From assembly GCA_017431345.1 (NCBI GenBank), contig JAFRLH010000043.1, positions 1 through 34,254 of the forward strand: 34,254 bases of DNA, given 5' to 3'. Shown here piece by piece: positions 16,528-24,626 of the stretch. Position 1 is the first letter of the stretch. Every line of letters starts with the position of its first letter. The notes beneath the pieces were generated by a model. That model was not told where the DNA came from, did not search any database, and worked only from the letters and a program-made list of their open reading frames with translations. Source of the DNA: Lachnospiraceae bacterium (GTDB taxonomy: Bacteria > Bacillota > Clostridia > Lachnospirales > Lachnospiraceae). The translations under genes and the position numbers were made by a program.

Positions 16528-17382
16528 CTAAATAAAGAACTCTCCCGTGAACACTTCCGTTGCAGTCCCGGTCATCTCCACATGGCCATCCTCTCTCCAT
16601 TTAATATGGAGCGATCCGCCGTTCAGCCTGACATCCACGCTGTGTCCGGTCTGTCCGATCAGCGCAGAAGCAACTGCGGACGCACATGCGCCTGTACCGC
16701 AGGCCATCGTCTCCCCGGCGCCTCTCTCCCAGACTCTCATTCGGATCGAATCGTTTCCGGTGACGTGAACGAACTCAACATTCGTCCTGTCCGCAAAGAA
16801 GGGATGATTTTCAATGCGCGGGCCGATCGTGGTGATCGGAATGTCCGTGACATCCGGTACAAAAAGGATCGCATGCGGATTGCCCATCGAGATCGGGATC
16901 ACGGTCTGCGGATGATCCTTAAAAGGAAGTTCTCTCCAGATTTCCTCCGCCTTCAGCGTCCCCGCTACGCCGGGTGTGAGCGGTGTCTCGCCCTCTTCAC
17001 CGATCAGCGTCGGAATGCCCATATCCACGGTCACCTGGACGACCTTGCTGTTCTTGACTTTCAGATCCAGTTTCTTGATTCCGGCGCCGGTCTCAATATG
17101 CAGGGTGGTCTTATTCGTCATCCCGTGGTCGTAAACATATTTCGCGACACAGCGGATCCCGTTCCCGCACATCAGACCGCGGGTCCCGTCGGAATTGTAC
17201 ATCTCCATCGTAAAATCGGCGATCTGCGACGGCTTGATCAGAATGAGCCCGTCCGAACCGATCCCGAAATGCCTGTCAGAAACAAGCTCCGCCAGACGGC
17301 CGGCCTCGATCGGAAGTTCTTCCTCGAACCCGTTCACATATACATAATCATTTCCGATTCCGTGCATTTTTGTAAATTTCAT
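16528..17382 (-). CDS. dapF: Diaminopimelate epimerase
   Basis: Converts LL- to meso-diaminopimelate for lysine and peptidoglycan synthesis. The 284-residue length is normal. Both catalytic cysteines are present in family motifs: Cys72 in MCGNGIRC and Cys228 in ACGTGACA. The start motif FTKMHGIGNDYVYV is the usual DapF opening. The ATG has a GGAGGTG ribosome site 7 nt upstream and an excellent SigA promoter at 17418-17446. The gene ends at its own terminator, so it is probably monocistronic. Confidence 0.97.
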   Translation of the reverse strand: MKFTKMHGIGNDYVYVNGFEEELPIEAGRLAELVSDRHFGIGSDGLILIKPSQIADFTMEMYNSDGTRGLMCGNGIRCVAKYVYDHGMTNKTTLHIETGAGIKKLDLKVKNSKVVQVTVDMGIPTLIGEEGETPLTPGVAGTLKAEEIWRELPFKDHPQTVIPISMGNPHAILFVPDVTDIPITTIGPRIENHPFFADRTNVEFVHVTGNDSIRMRVWERGAGETMACGTGACASAVASALIGQTGHSVDVRLNGGSLHIKWREDGHVEMTGTATEVFTGEFFI

Positions 17383-17417
17383 GACAGCACCTCCGGATAT
17401 TTCAGTGATTACCGCTT

Positions 17418-17446
17418 ATTGTAGCATATTTGATGGTGTATGTCAA
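17418..17446 (-). promoter_or_regulatory. SigA promoter for dapF
   Basis: On the minus strand, consensus TTGACA (complement of 17441-17446), a 17-nt spacer and TACAAT (complement of 17418-17423), about 35 nt upstream of the dapF ATG. It is one of the best promoter matches in the window. Confidence 0.85.
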
Positions 17447-17490
17447 AAATTTATGATGTAATGACCATTGCGATGTCAGAATATGTCATT

Positions 17491-18675
17491 TTATCCTTCA
17501 ATCGCTTCCGCAAGAATGCTGATCATCTCATCAATATCGGCTTCTGTCACGATAAGCGGCGGAACGAAACGGATCACATTTCCCTCTGCACTGATGATGA
17601 TCAGGCCGGCTTTCAGCGCACGGTTGATGATATCGGAAACGGGAACGGAAAATTCCAGTCCCTGGATCAGCCCGATGCCTCTGTGAGCAGTGATCACCCC
17701 GTACTTTTCCTTCAGCGCTTCCAGCTTTTCATACATATAGGCGCCAACCTTCGCTGCATTTTCCGCAAGGTTTTCCTTTTCAAAGGCATCCATCACGGCA
17801 CACGCTGCCGCGCATGCAAACGGATTGCCGCCGTATGTCGAACCGTGATCGCCGGGGACCAGGGCAGCCGCTTTCTCATTTGTCAGGAAAGCGCCGATGG
17901 GCAGTCCGCCGCCGAGCGCTTTGGCAACAGCCATCACATCCGGCTTTACACCGTACTTCTCACACGCGAACATATAGCCCGTACGGCCCATTCCGCACTG
18001 GATCTCATCACAGATCATCAGGATATCTTTTTCATCGCACAGCGCGCGGATCCCGGTCATGAATTCCTCTGTTGCTTCGAAAATGCCGCCTTCCCCCTGT
18101 ACGGGCTCGAGAATAATCGCGCAGGTGTTCTCGTTTATGAGCGCCTTTACGCTTTCAAGATCATTGTAATCGGCAAAACGGATGCCGGATATAAGAGGTC
18201 TGAAAGGCTCCTGGTAGTGGTCGTTTCCGGTAACGGACAGTGCGCCCAGGCTCCTGCCGTGGAAGCTGTGCTTCATCGCAATGATCTCGTGGCCGGTCCT
18301 GCCATCGCGGGTATAAGCGTATTTCAGCGCAGTCTTCATAACGCCTTCGATGGCTTCCGTACCGCTGTTGCAGAAAAAGACTTTTTCCATACCCGAAAGC
18401 CTGCAGAGTTTCTCCGCGGCTTTGACCGCCGGCTCATTATAGAAAAGATTTGAGACATGGATGAGCTTTTCCGCCTGCTCCTGCAGGGCTTTCGTATAAG
18501 CCGGATGGCCGTAGCCGAGGGCAGAAACAGCAATGCCGGCGAAGAAATCCAGATAGGACTTGCCGTCGGTATCAAAGAGGCGAACGCCTTCGCCGTGGTC
18601 TAAGACGACCGGAAAACGATTGTAAGTGTGGAGGAAGAATTCCTCGCCTGTGGTCATGATCTGCTGTGTATTCAT
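17491..18675 (-). CDS. argD: Acetylornithine aminotransferase
   Basis: PLP-dependent class III aminotransferase of 394 residues. It converts N-acetylglutamate semialdehyde to N-acetylornithine. Visible family motifs: FFAGIAVSALGYGHP near 44-58, FCNSGTEAIEG (101-111), HSFHGRSLGALS (136-147), CDEIQCGMGRTG (222-233), and the Schiff-base Lys252 in AVAKALGGGLPIGA. The ATG has an AAGGGG site upstream. It is last in the argCJBD order, separated from argB by about 200 nt that hold a palindromic repeat. Some ArgD enzymes also act as succinyldiaminopimelate aminotransferase, so a second role in lysine synthesis is possible. Confidence 0.95.
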   Translation of the reverse strand: MNTQQIMTTGEEFFLHTYNRFPVVLDHGEGVRLFDTDGKSYLDFFAGIAVSALGYGHPAYTKALQEQAEKLIHVSNLFYNEPAVKAAEKLCRLSGMEKVFFCNSGTEAIEGVMKTALKYAYTRDGRTGHEIIAMKHSFHGRSLGALSVTGNDHYQEPFRPLISGIRFADYNDLESVKALINENTCAIILEPVQGEGGIFEATEEFMTGIRALCDEKDILMICDEIQCGMGRTGYMFACEKYGVKPDVMAVAKALGGGLPIGAFLTNEKAAALVPGDHGSTYGGNPFACAAACAVMDAFEKENLAENAAKVGAYMYEKLEALKEKYGVITAHRGIGLIQGLEFSVPVSDIINRALKAGLIIISAEGNVIRFVPPLIVTEADIDEMISILAEAIEG

Positions 18676-18706
18676 AATTTATCCCCTTGCTATACCGATA
18701 TCATTT

Positions 18707-18870
18707 GCCCTGTCATTCTGAGCAGGCTTGTCCACTTTCTCTGCCGACTTCAGCCCTGTCATTCTGAGCAGGCTTTCCTGCGAAGAATCCACCGCGTATG
18801 TACTTCGATTTCAGTAAAACCGCCTGTGTTACAGCGGGGATCCTTCGTCACTTCGTTCCTCTGGATGACA
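18707..18870. repeat. Dispersed palindromic intergenic repeat between argB and argD
   Basis: Two 23-nt direct copies of a word containing TGTCATTCTGAGCAGG (18707-18729 and 18753-18775). The second copy continues into CGAAGAATCC and is matched by an inverted arm at 18838-18870 (GGATCCTTCG then GGATGACA). Together 18753-18870 form an imperfect inverted repeat with about 40-nt arms. A related solo arm is at 21051-21086. This looks like a REP/MITE-like element of a type common in Clostridia. It ends 4 nt from the argB stop and could affect argD expression. Confidence 0.7.
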
Positions 18871-18874
18871 TACC

Positions 18875-19762
18875 TCAGGCTCTTCCGAACAGTGTCTCGC
18901 CTTCCATCTTGATCACGCTGCCGACGCCGTCATGCGTGAAGATCTCCAGCAGCAGGCTGTGCAGCACGCGTCCGTCCAGAATATGCACATTATTCACGCC
19001 TGCTTCAATCGCATTGATGCAGTTCGTGAGCTTCGGCAGCATGCCGCCGGTCAGTTCTCCGGATTCGATCAGCGCCTTTGCATCCGCTACCGTGATCTGC
19101 CGGATCAGGGAATCCTTGTCTTCAAAATCCTTATAAAGACCTTCCGTATCCGTCAGGAATGCCAGCTTCTCTGCATGGACAGCCGCGGCAATGGCGCACG
19201 CAGCGTCATCCGCATTGATATTGTAGGTATTGTATTCCGCGTCAAACCCGATCGGGCAGACGATCGGCAGGAAATCCTTCTCCAGCAGATCCATCAGGAT
19301 CTTGGGATTCACTTTCTGGATCTCTCCGACGAAACCGATGTCTTCGCCGTCCGGCATCTTCTTGGTGACTTTCAGCATGCCGCCATCCTTGCCGCTGATG
19401 CCGGCTGCGTGCACGCCGAGCGACTCGACCATCTGGACAAGGCTCTTGTTCACACGGTTAAGGACCATTTCCGCGATCTCCATGGTGTTCATGTCGGTCA
19501 CACGCAGGCCTTTGACGAACTGCGGAACATTTCCGCTCTTTTCGACCCACTTGCTGATGTCCTTGCCGCCGCCGTGGACAACGATGGGCTTGAAGCCGAC
19601 AAGTTTTAAGAGGACAGCGTCTTTGATCACGTTGAATTTCAGTTCCTCATCGACCATGGCGCTGCCGCCGTATTTGATCACAACGATTTTTCTATTGAAT
19701 TTCTGGATGTAGGGAAGTGCTTCGACGAGCACTGCCGCTTTGCGCAAATATTCCTGTTCCAT
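18875..19762 (-). CDS. argB: Acetylglutamate kinase
   Basis: Phosphorylates N-acetylglutamate, usually the committed and feedback-regulated step. 295 residues from the chosen start. Motifs: VIKYGGSAM (Lys30, ATP site), [12 protein letters not shown], and the C-terminal LTGGMLPKL plus [10 protein letters not shown] typical of the amino-acid kinase fold. I chose the ATG at 19760-19762 because GGAGG lies 5 nt upstream. The longer reading from the GTG at 19780 overlaps the argJ stop and has no family support. It lies 14 nt after argJ, so the two are co-transcribed. Confidence 0.95.
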   Translation of the reverse strand: MEQEYLRKAAVLVEALPYIQKFNRKIVVIKYGGSAMVDEELKFNVIKDAVLLKLVGFKPIVVHGGGKDISKWVEKSGNVPQFVKGLRVTDMNTMEIAEMVLNRVNKSLVQMVESLGVHAAGISGKDGGMLKVTKKMPDGEDIGFVGEIQKVNPKILMDLLEKDFLPIVCPIGFDAEYNTYNINADDAACAIAAAVHAEKLAFLTDTEGLYKDFEDKDSLIRQITVADAKALIESGELTGGMLPKLTNCINAIEAGVNNVHILDGRVLHSLLLEIFTHDGVGSVIKMEGETLFGRA

Positions 19763-19776
19763 AGTTCCTCCAAGAA

Positions 19777-21003
19777 TCACGAACGATAGTCCGCGTTAAT
19801 CTTCACATAATCATACGTCAGGTCGCAGCCCCAGGCTGTTGCTTCCGCCGTACCGGCCTTCAGGTCGATCAGCGCTGTGACCTTCGGCCAGGATAATATC
19901 TTTGTGGCTTCTTCCTCGCTGTAATCCGTCGCGATACCATCCGTCACGATCCTTAAGCTTCCGCCTTCGCTCACAAAATCGAGATTCGTCTTATCCGGAT
20001 CAAATTCTGCCCCGGAATAACCCATTGCACAGACGATCCTGCCCCAGTTCGCATCGTGTCCGAAGATTGCTGCTTTCGTCAGGTTGGAAGTGATGACCGA
20101 CTTGGCAAGCACCTTCGCCTGCCGCTTCGTTTCCGCGTTAATGACCTTCACTTCGAAAAGTGCCGTCGCGCCTTCGCCGTCGCCGGCGATCATCATGCAG
20201 AGTTCCCTCATTACATAGAACAGCGCATCGTAGAATACGTTGTATTCTGCACCTTTCTCCGTAACCTTTGTATTGCCCGCCAGGCCGTTCGCCAGTACGA
20301 GCACGGTATCATTCGTGGAAGTATCGCCGTCCACAGAGATCATGTTGAACGTGTCCTGCACGACATCTGACAGCGCTTCCTGCAGCAGTTCCTTCTTAAT
20401 ATCGCAGTCCGTGGTAATGTAGCAAAGCATCGTGCACATATTCGGATGGATCATGCCGGCACCTTTGCACATGCCGCCCATCGTTACGGTCTTCCCGCCG
20501 ATCTCAAATGTCACACAGACTTCCTTCGGATGCGTATCGGTGGTCATGATCGCTTTTGCGGCAGCATTCCCGGCTTCCGGCCCGTATGCAGCGGCCGGTA
20601 CCATGATGCTGATGCCGTTCCGCACCGGTTCCATCGGGATCTGCGGACCGATCACCCCTGTCGAACCGATGAGTACCGAATCGGCCGGCTGGTCAGCGAC
20701 CGCCTCCGCGACTGCTTCGGACGTCAGCCGGCAGACTTCCATGCCTTCTTTTCCCGTACACGCGTTCGCAATGCCGGAATTGATCACGACAGCCTTTGTC
20801 TTCAATCCGGAGTAAACCACCTGCCGGTCCCAGACGACCGGAGCGGCTTTGATTATATTCTGCGTAAATGTTCCGGCTGTCTCGCAGGGAACATCACTGA
20901 TGATCATCGCCATGTCAGGCGTACCGTTCTTCTTGATGCCGGCGTGGCAGCTTGCAGCTTTAAAGCCTTTGGGAGATGTCACGCCGCCGGTGATAATGTT
21001 CAT
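19777..21003 (-). CDS. argJ: Glutamate N-acetyltransferase / amino-acid acetyltransferase
   Basis: Transfers acetyl from N-acetylornithine to glutamate, recycling the acetyl group in the cyclic arginine pathway. 408 residues from ATG 21003, which has GGAGG 7 nt upstream; the longer frame to 21027 is not needed. The self-cleavage site is visible: [10 protein letters not shown] with the nucleophile Thr191, preceded here by Cys instead of the more usual Ala. The C-terminal motif [13 protein letters not shown] is also present. No argA or argE was seen in the window. ArgJ may be bifunctional (also using acetyl-CoA), which cannot be told from sequence. Confidence 0.95.
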   Translation of the reverse strand: MNIITGGVTSPKGFKAASCHAGIKKNGTPDMAMIISDVPCETAGTFTQNIIKAAPVVWDRQVVYSGLKTKAVVINSGIANACTGKEGMEVCRLTSEAVAEAVADQPADSVLIGSTGVIGPQIPMEPVRNGISIMVPAAAYGPEAGNAAAKAIMTTDTHPKEVCVTFEIGGKTVTMGGMCKGAGMIHPNMCTMLCYITTDCDIKKELLQEALSDVVQDTFNMISVDGDTSTNDTVLVLANGLAGNTKVTEKGAEYNVFYDALFYVMRELCMMIAGDGEGATALFEVKVINAETKRQAKVLAKSVITSNLTKAAIFGHDANWGRIVCAMGYSGAEFDPDKTNLDFVSEGGSLRIVTDGIATDYSEEEATKILSWPKVTALIDLKAGTAEATAWGCDLTYDYVKINADYRS

Positions 21004-21050
21004 GTATTTTCCTCCATCCGTTATCATAAAACCACTGTCTTCAGGCGGTA

Positions 21051-21086
21051 GATCCTTCGTCGCTGCGTTCCTCAGGATGACAGAAT
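21051..21086. repeat. Solo arm of the dispersed palindromic repeat
   Basis: GATCCTTCGTCGCTGCGTTC followed by CTCAGGATGACA matches the arm at 18839-18870 with few differences. It lies in the 141-nt gap between argC and argJ and lacks the partner arm. Confidence 0.65.
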
Positions 21087-21144
21087 TTGTCTCACGGACG
21101 AAAACCTGTTTTTCTCCTTTTCGACCGTAATTTCAGCGCTGCCC

Positions 21145-22185
21145 TTACGGGAACATCGGCAGCTGCATCAGTCCTGCCGTCTCGTCCAGCCCGAACATCA
21201 GGTTCATGTTCTGCACCGCCTGCCCGGCTGCGCCCTTTACCAGGTTATCCAATGCCGCCATCACGATGATCCGGCCGGTCCTCTTGTCGATCTTGAATCC
21301 GATATCGACAAAATTGCTGCCCTCGACCCATCTGGTCTCTGCCGGTTCGCCTTCCTTCAGCAGACGGATGAATGTTTCACTGCCGTAAGCTTCCTCATAA
21401 GCAGCGTTCACGGCCTCGCTGCCGGCACCGTCCGCGAGTGACGCATAAGCCGTTACGAGGATCCCGCGCATCATCGGCACAAGGTGCGGCGTAAAATTGA
21501 TCATCACCGGCTCACCGGCTGCATAGGAAAGCTGCTCCTCGATCTCCGGCGTATGCCTGTGGTTCGCGACCCCGTACGCTTTGATGTTTTCATTCACCTC
21601 ACAGAAAAGATTCGCCGTTTTCGCGCCTCTTCCTGCGCCGGAAGTGCCGGATTTGGCATCCACAATAATGGTCCGATGGTCGATCAGCCCGGCTTTCACC
21701 AGCGGATACAGGCTCAGGATCGAACAGGTCGTATAACAGCCCGGGTTCGCCAGAAGCCTGGTCTTCTTTATCTCCTCGCGGTTGATCTCGCACAGCCCGT
21801 AAACCGCCTCATCAAAGAGTTCCGGGCATTTATGTTCAATACCATACCATTTTTCATATACAGAAACATCCTTGAAGCGGAAATCTGCCGAAAGATCGAT
21901 GATCTTTGCATCCGCCAGGATCTCCCTATTAATAACAGAGGCCAGGTAGCCCTGCGGCGTAGCGGTGAAAATAACATCCGCCTGCTTCGCCATTGCCGCG
22001 ATATTCTCTTCTTCGCAGTCCAGTTCCGTAAAAGAATTGCAGTTCTTATATATGTCGGCGTACCGCTGTCCCGCATAACTTCTGGATGCACAGCCGGTCA
22101 GTTCCGCATCCGGATGCTGCATGATCAGTCTGGCAAGTTCTGCGCCGGCATACCCGGTCGCGCCTATTATTCCCGCTTTGATCAT
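21145..22185 (-). CDS. argC: N-acetyl-gamma-glutamyl-phosphate reductase
   Basis: NADPH-dependent reduction of N-acetylglutamyl phosphate to the semialdehyde. 346 residues, usual for the family. N-terminal Rossmann motif GIIGATGYAGAEL (about 5-17). Catalytic Cys150 in LLANPGCYTT. The pocket signature SGAGRGAK follows. The ATG has GGGAGGAG 6 nt upstream. It is first gene of argC-argJ-argB-argD and transcribed from the promoter at 22256-22284, which overlaps an ArgR-type box. Confidence 0.96.
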   Translation of the reverse strand: MIKAGIIGATGYAGAELARLIMQHPDAELTGCASRSYAGQRYADIYKNCNSFTELDCEEENIAAMAKQADVIFTATPQGYLASVINREILADAKIIDLSADFRFKDVSVYEKWYGIEHKCPELFDEAVYGLCEINREEIKKTRLLANPGCYTTCSILSLYPLVKAGLIDHRTIIVDAKSGTSGAGRGAKTANLFCEVNENIKAYGVANHRHTPEIEEQLSYAAGEPVMINFTPHLVPMMRGILVTAYASLADGAGSEAVNAAYEEAYGSETFIRLLKEGEPAETRWVEGSNFVDIGFKIDKRTGRIIVMAALDNLVKGAAGQAVQNMNLMFGLDETAGLMQLPMFP

Positions 22186-22255
22186 AGAAAACTCCTCCCA
22201 TTTTCACAAACGTCAACGAAAGAAGGAAGCCCTTTCATATTTCGTGCTGTGTGAC

Positions 22256-22284
22256 AGTATACAACCATCTGATTTTTTATGCAA
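22256..22284 (-). promoter_or_regulatory. SigA promoter for argCJBD
   Basis: On the minus strand, TTGCAT (complement of 22279-22284), a 17-nt spacer and TATACT (complement of 22256-22261). The boxes and spacing are identical to those of the divergent argG promoter. Confidence 0.8.
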
Positions 22285-22299
22285 GAATTTTTATGCATA
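22282..22299 (-). promoter_or_regulatory. ArgR/AhrC-type operator at the argC promoter
   Basis: On the minus strand TATGCATAAAAATTCTTG matches 14 of 18 positions of the Bacillus-type ARG box CATGAATAAAAATTCAAG (recalled consensus). It overlaps the argC -35 box, so repression by arginine-bound ArgR is likely. No argR gene is in the window. Confidence 0.65.
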
Positions 22300-22314
22300 A
22301 TTTTAAATAAATAC

Positions 22315-22343
22315 TTGCATTATTTTCATTGCGGGTGTATACT
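22315..22343 (+). promoter_or_regulatory. SigA promoter for argG
   Basis: TTGCAT (22315-22320), 17-nt spacer, TATACT (22338-22343). The predicted start of transcription is near 22350, giving a leader of about 95 nt. Confidence 0.8.
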
Positions 22344-22414
22344 TTCGTTCGTCAAAGCAATGATAATTCCGAGGTTCAAGGTATTTCCCCGAATATTCGG
22401 TTTTATGCATAATA

Positions 22415-22432
22415 TTTGAATAATTATTCAAA
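22415..22432 (+). promoter_or_regulatory. ArgR-type operator in the argG leader
   Basis: TTTGAATAATTATTCAAA is a perfect 18-bp palindrome containing TGAATAATTATTCA, the core of the ARG box. It touches the argG ribosome site (AGAGAGG, 22431-22437), so bound ArgR would act as a roadblock downstream of the promoter or loop with the box at 22282-22299. A second palindrome, CCGAATATTCGG (22389-22400), lies just upstream. Confidence 0.75.
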
Positions 22433-22445
22433 GAGAGGTCTTGTT

Positions 22446-23666
22446 ATGAAAGAAAAAGTGATTCTTGCGTACTCCGGCGGTCTGGACACCACAGCCATCA
22501 TCCCGTGGCTTAAAGAGAATTTCGACTATGACGTGGTCTGCTGCTGCGTTGACGTCGGTCAGGGGAATGAGCTGGACGGCCTGGAGGAGCGTGCAAAATA
22601 TTCAGGTGCATCCAAGCTTTATATCGAAAATGTGATCGATGAGTTCTGCGACGAGTATATCGTTCCCTGCGTACAGGCGAATGCTGTATACGAGAACAAA
22701 TATCTGCTCGGCACTTCCATGGCAAGACCTTTGATCGCGAAGAAGCTTGTCGAGATCGCCCGCAAGGAAGGCGCGACCGCGATCTGCCACGGCGCGACCG
22801 GAAAAGGAAACGATCAGATCCGTTTCGAGCTCGGCATCAAAGCGCTGGCGCCCGACCTGAAGATCATCGCTCCCTGGCGGATGACTGATGTATGGACCAT
22901 GAATTCCCGTGAAGAGGAGATCGAATACTGCAAGCAGCACGGCATCGATCTTCCTTTCGACGCTTCCCACAGCTACAGCCGCGACAGGAATCTGTGGCAT
23001 ATCAGCCATGAGGGTCTGGAACTTGAGGATCCCGCCAATGAGCCGAATTACGATCATCTGCTCGTCCTCGGCGTCACACCGGAGAAAGCGCCTGATGAAG
23101 CCGAATATGTCACCATGACCTTCGAGCACGGCGTACCGAAGAGCCTGAACGGCAAGGAGATGAAAGTGTCTGAGATCATCACCGAGCTGAATGCACTGGG
23201 CGGAAAGCACGGGATCGGCATCGTCGATATCGTGGAGAACCGTGTCGTCGGCATGAAGTCCCGCGGCATCTATGAGACGCCCGGCGGAACGATCCTGATG
23301 GAGGCGCATCAGCAGCTGGAAGAACTCGTCCTCGACCGTGCGACTTATGAAGTCAAGAAGGAAATGGCTGACAAGCTCGCCCAGATCGTATACGAAGGCA
23401 AATGGTTCACGCCGCTTCGTGAAGCTGTGTGCGCATTCATCGAATCCACCCAGAAGGATGTGACCGGTGAAGTAAAGTTCAAGCTCTACAAGGGCAACAT
23501 CATCAAGGCCGGTACGACTTCCCCTTATTCCCTGTACAGCGAATCGCTGGCATCGTTCACCACCGGCGATCTGTATGACCATCACGACGCGGACGGATTT
23601 ATCAATCTGTTCGGCCTGCCGTTAAAGGTGAGGGCACTGAAGAAGATGCAGAGAGAGGGAAAATAA
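22446..23666 (+). CDS. argG: Argininosuccinate synthase
   Basis: Joins citrulline and aspartate with ATP to give argininosuccinate. 406 residues. The N-terminal PP-loop motif AYSGGLDTT is at residues 8-16. Further family motifs: CCCVDVGQGNE, CHGATGKGNDQIRFE, and DRNLWHISHEGLELEDP. I chose ATG 22446 with AGAGAGG upstream instead of the TTG at 22416, which would place coding sequence across the ArgR box. It ends 14 nt before its terminator. argH, argF and carAB are not in the window. Confidence 0.97.
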   Translation: MKEKVILAYSGGLDTTAIIPWLKENFDYDVVCCCVDVGQGNELDGLEERAKYSGASKLYIENVIDEFCDEYIVPCVQANAVYENKYLLGTSMARPLIAKKLVEIARKEGATAICHGATGKGNDQIRFELGIKALAPDLKIIAPWRMTDVWTMNSREEEIEYCKQHGIDLPFDASHSYSRDRNLWHISHEGLELEDPANEPNYDHLLVLGVTPEKAPDEAEYVTMTFEHGVPKSLNGKEMKVSEIITELNALGGKHGIGIVDIVENRVVGMKSRGIYETPGGTILMEAHQQLEELVLDRATYEVKKEMADKLAQIVYEGKWFTPLREAVCAFIESTQKDVTGEVKFKLYKGNIIKAGTTSPYSLYSESLASFTTGDLYDHHDADGFINLFGLPLKVRALKKMQREGK

Positions 23667-23680
23667 TTTCAAATACAGTA

Positions 23681-23709
23681 AAGGCAGCCGTCAGGCTGCC
23701 TTCTTTTTT
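23681..23709 (+). terminator. Intrinsic terminator of argG overlapping the eamA 3' end
   Basis: Stem AAGGCAGCC (23681-23689) with GGCTGCCTT (23694-23702), loop GTCA, followed by CTTTTTT. It works best on the plus strand. On the minus strand the same hairpin contains the last codons and stop of the DMT transporter gene (stop 23691-23693) and could end that transcript as well, though its U-tract is weaker. Confidence 0.88.
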
Positions 23710-24626
23710 ATGATCTCTCTTATTTCCACCTGCGACAGGATTACCGCTGTAAATACCAGTATGCAACCGAACACTTCTCTTCCGCTCGGGACCTGGTGCA
23801 GGATCATCACGCCGCCAAGCATCCCGAATACACACTCCATGCTCATGATCAGTCCCGCCGTCACCGGCGACGTATATTTCTGCCCGATGATCTGCAGTGT
23901 ATACGCAATCCCGCAGCTCAGGATCCCCGCATATAAAATCGGATATCTCGCATCCACGATCATGTCAAATGACGGCTTTTCCAGGAACAGCATCGGGACC
24001 AGCGTCACTGCGACCGACGTAGCAAGCTGCATAAATGAGATCCACACGCCGTCGATCCTTTTCACATAATAATTCACGAGCTGGATCTGGACGGCAAAGA
24101 TAGCTGCACAGAGCAGAAGCAGAATATCCGCCGGCTGCTTCTTTGCCTGTCCGGAAATGCTGATGAACCATACACCAACAATACAGAGAAGAACACATCC
24201 CCAGATCCGCAATTTCACTTTTTCTCCAAGGAAGATGCCAAAGACCGGGACCAGAACGATATAAAGAGCGGTAATGAAGGCTGCCTTCCCGGCATCTGTG
24301 GTAACCATAGCAAACTGCTGGAGAACAGCAGCAGAGGTAAAAGCGAGGCCGCAGAACAGTCCGCCGATGAACATTTCACGGGTAATATGTTTTGAATGTC
24401 CTTTTCCGACGCTGGGTTCCCCCTCTTCCCCTTTAGGAAAGGGCTTAAAGAGTCTTCGTACCATCAGTGGAAATACCACCGCCGCCCCCAGTGCGCACCG
24501 CACACATTGGAACGTAAAAGGGCCGACATATTTCATGCCGGCACTTTGGGCTACGAAAGCGAGCCCCCATATGATTGCTGTAATGGTAAGCAGCAAATTG
24601 CCGTACCATTTTGAACCATTATTCAT
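23691..24626 (-). CDS. DMT-superfamily (EamA) transporter
   Basis: 311 residues with about ten hydrophobic segments and two EamA repeats: the first opens with LLLTITAIIWGLAFVAQSAGMKYVGP, and the second spans roughly 165-300 with the typical ending YTSPVTAGLIMSMECVFGMLGGVMILHQ. EamA proteins usually export amino acids or metabolites. The start overlaps the APC permease stop by 8 nt. The nearest GGGG is 13 nt or more upstream, so translation is probably coupled to the permease. A cytoplasmic insert at 63-85 is charged. The substrate is unknown; context with phnW and the permease hints at an amine or amino acid. Confidence 0.88.
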   Translation of the reverse strand: MNNGSKWYGNLLLTITAIIWGLAFVAQSAGMKYVGPFTFQCVRCALGAAVVFPLMVRRLFKPFPKGEEGEPSVGKGHSKHITREMFIGGLFCGLAFTSAAVLQQFAMVTTDAGKAAFITALYIVLVPVFGIFLGEKVKLRIWGCVLLCIVGVWFISISGQAKKQPADILLLLCAAIFAVQIQLVNYYVKRIDGVWISFMQLATSVAVTLVPMLFLEKPSFDMIVDARYPILYAGILSCGIAYTLQIIGQKYTSPVTAGLIMSMECVFGMLGGVMILHQVPSGREVFGCILVFTAVILSQVEIREIIKKKAA

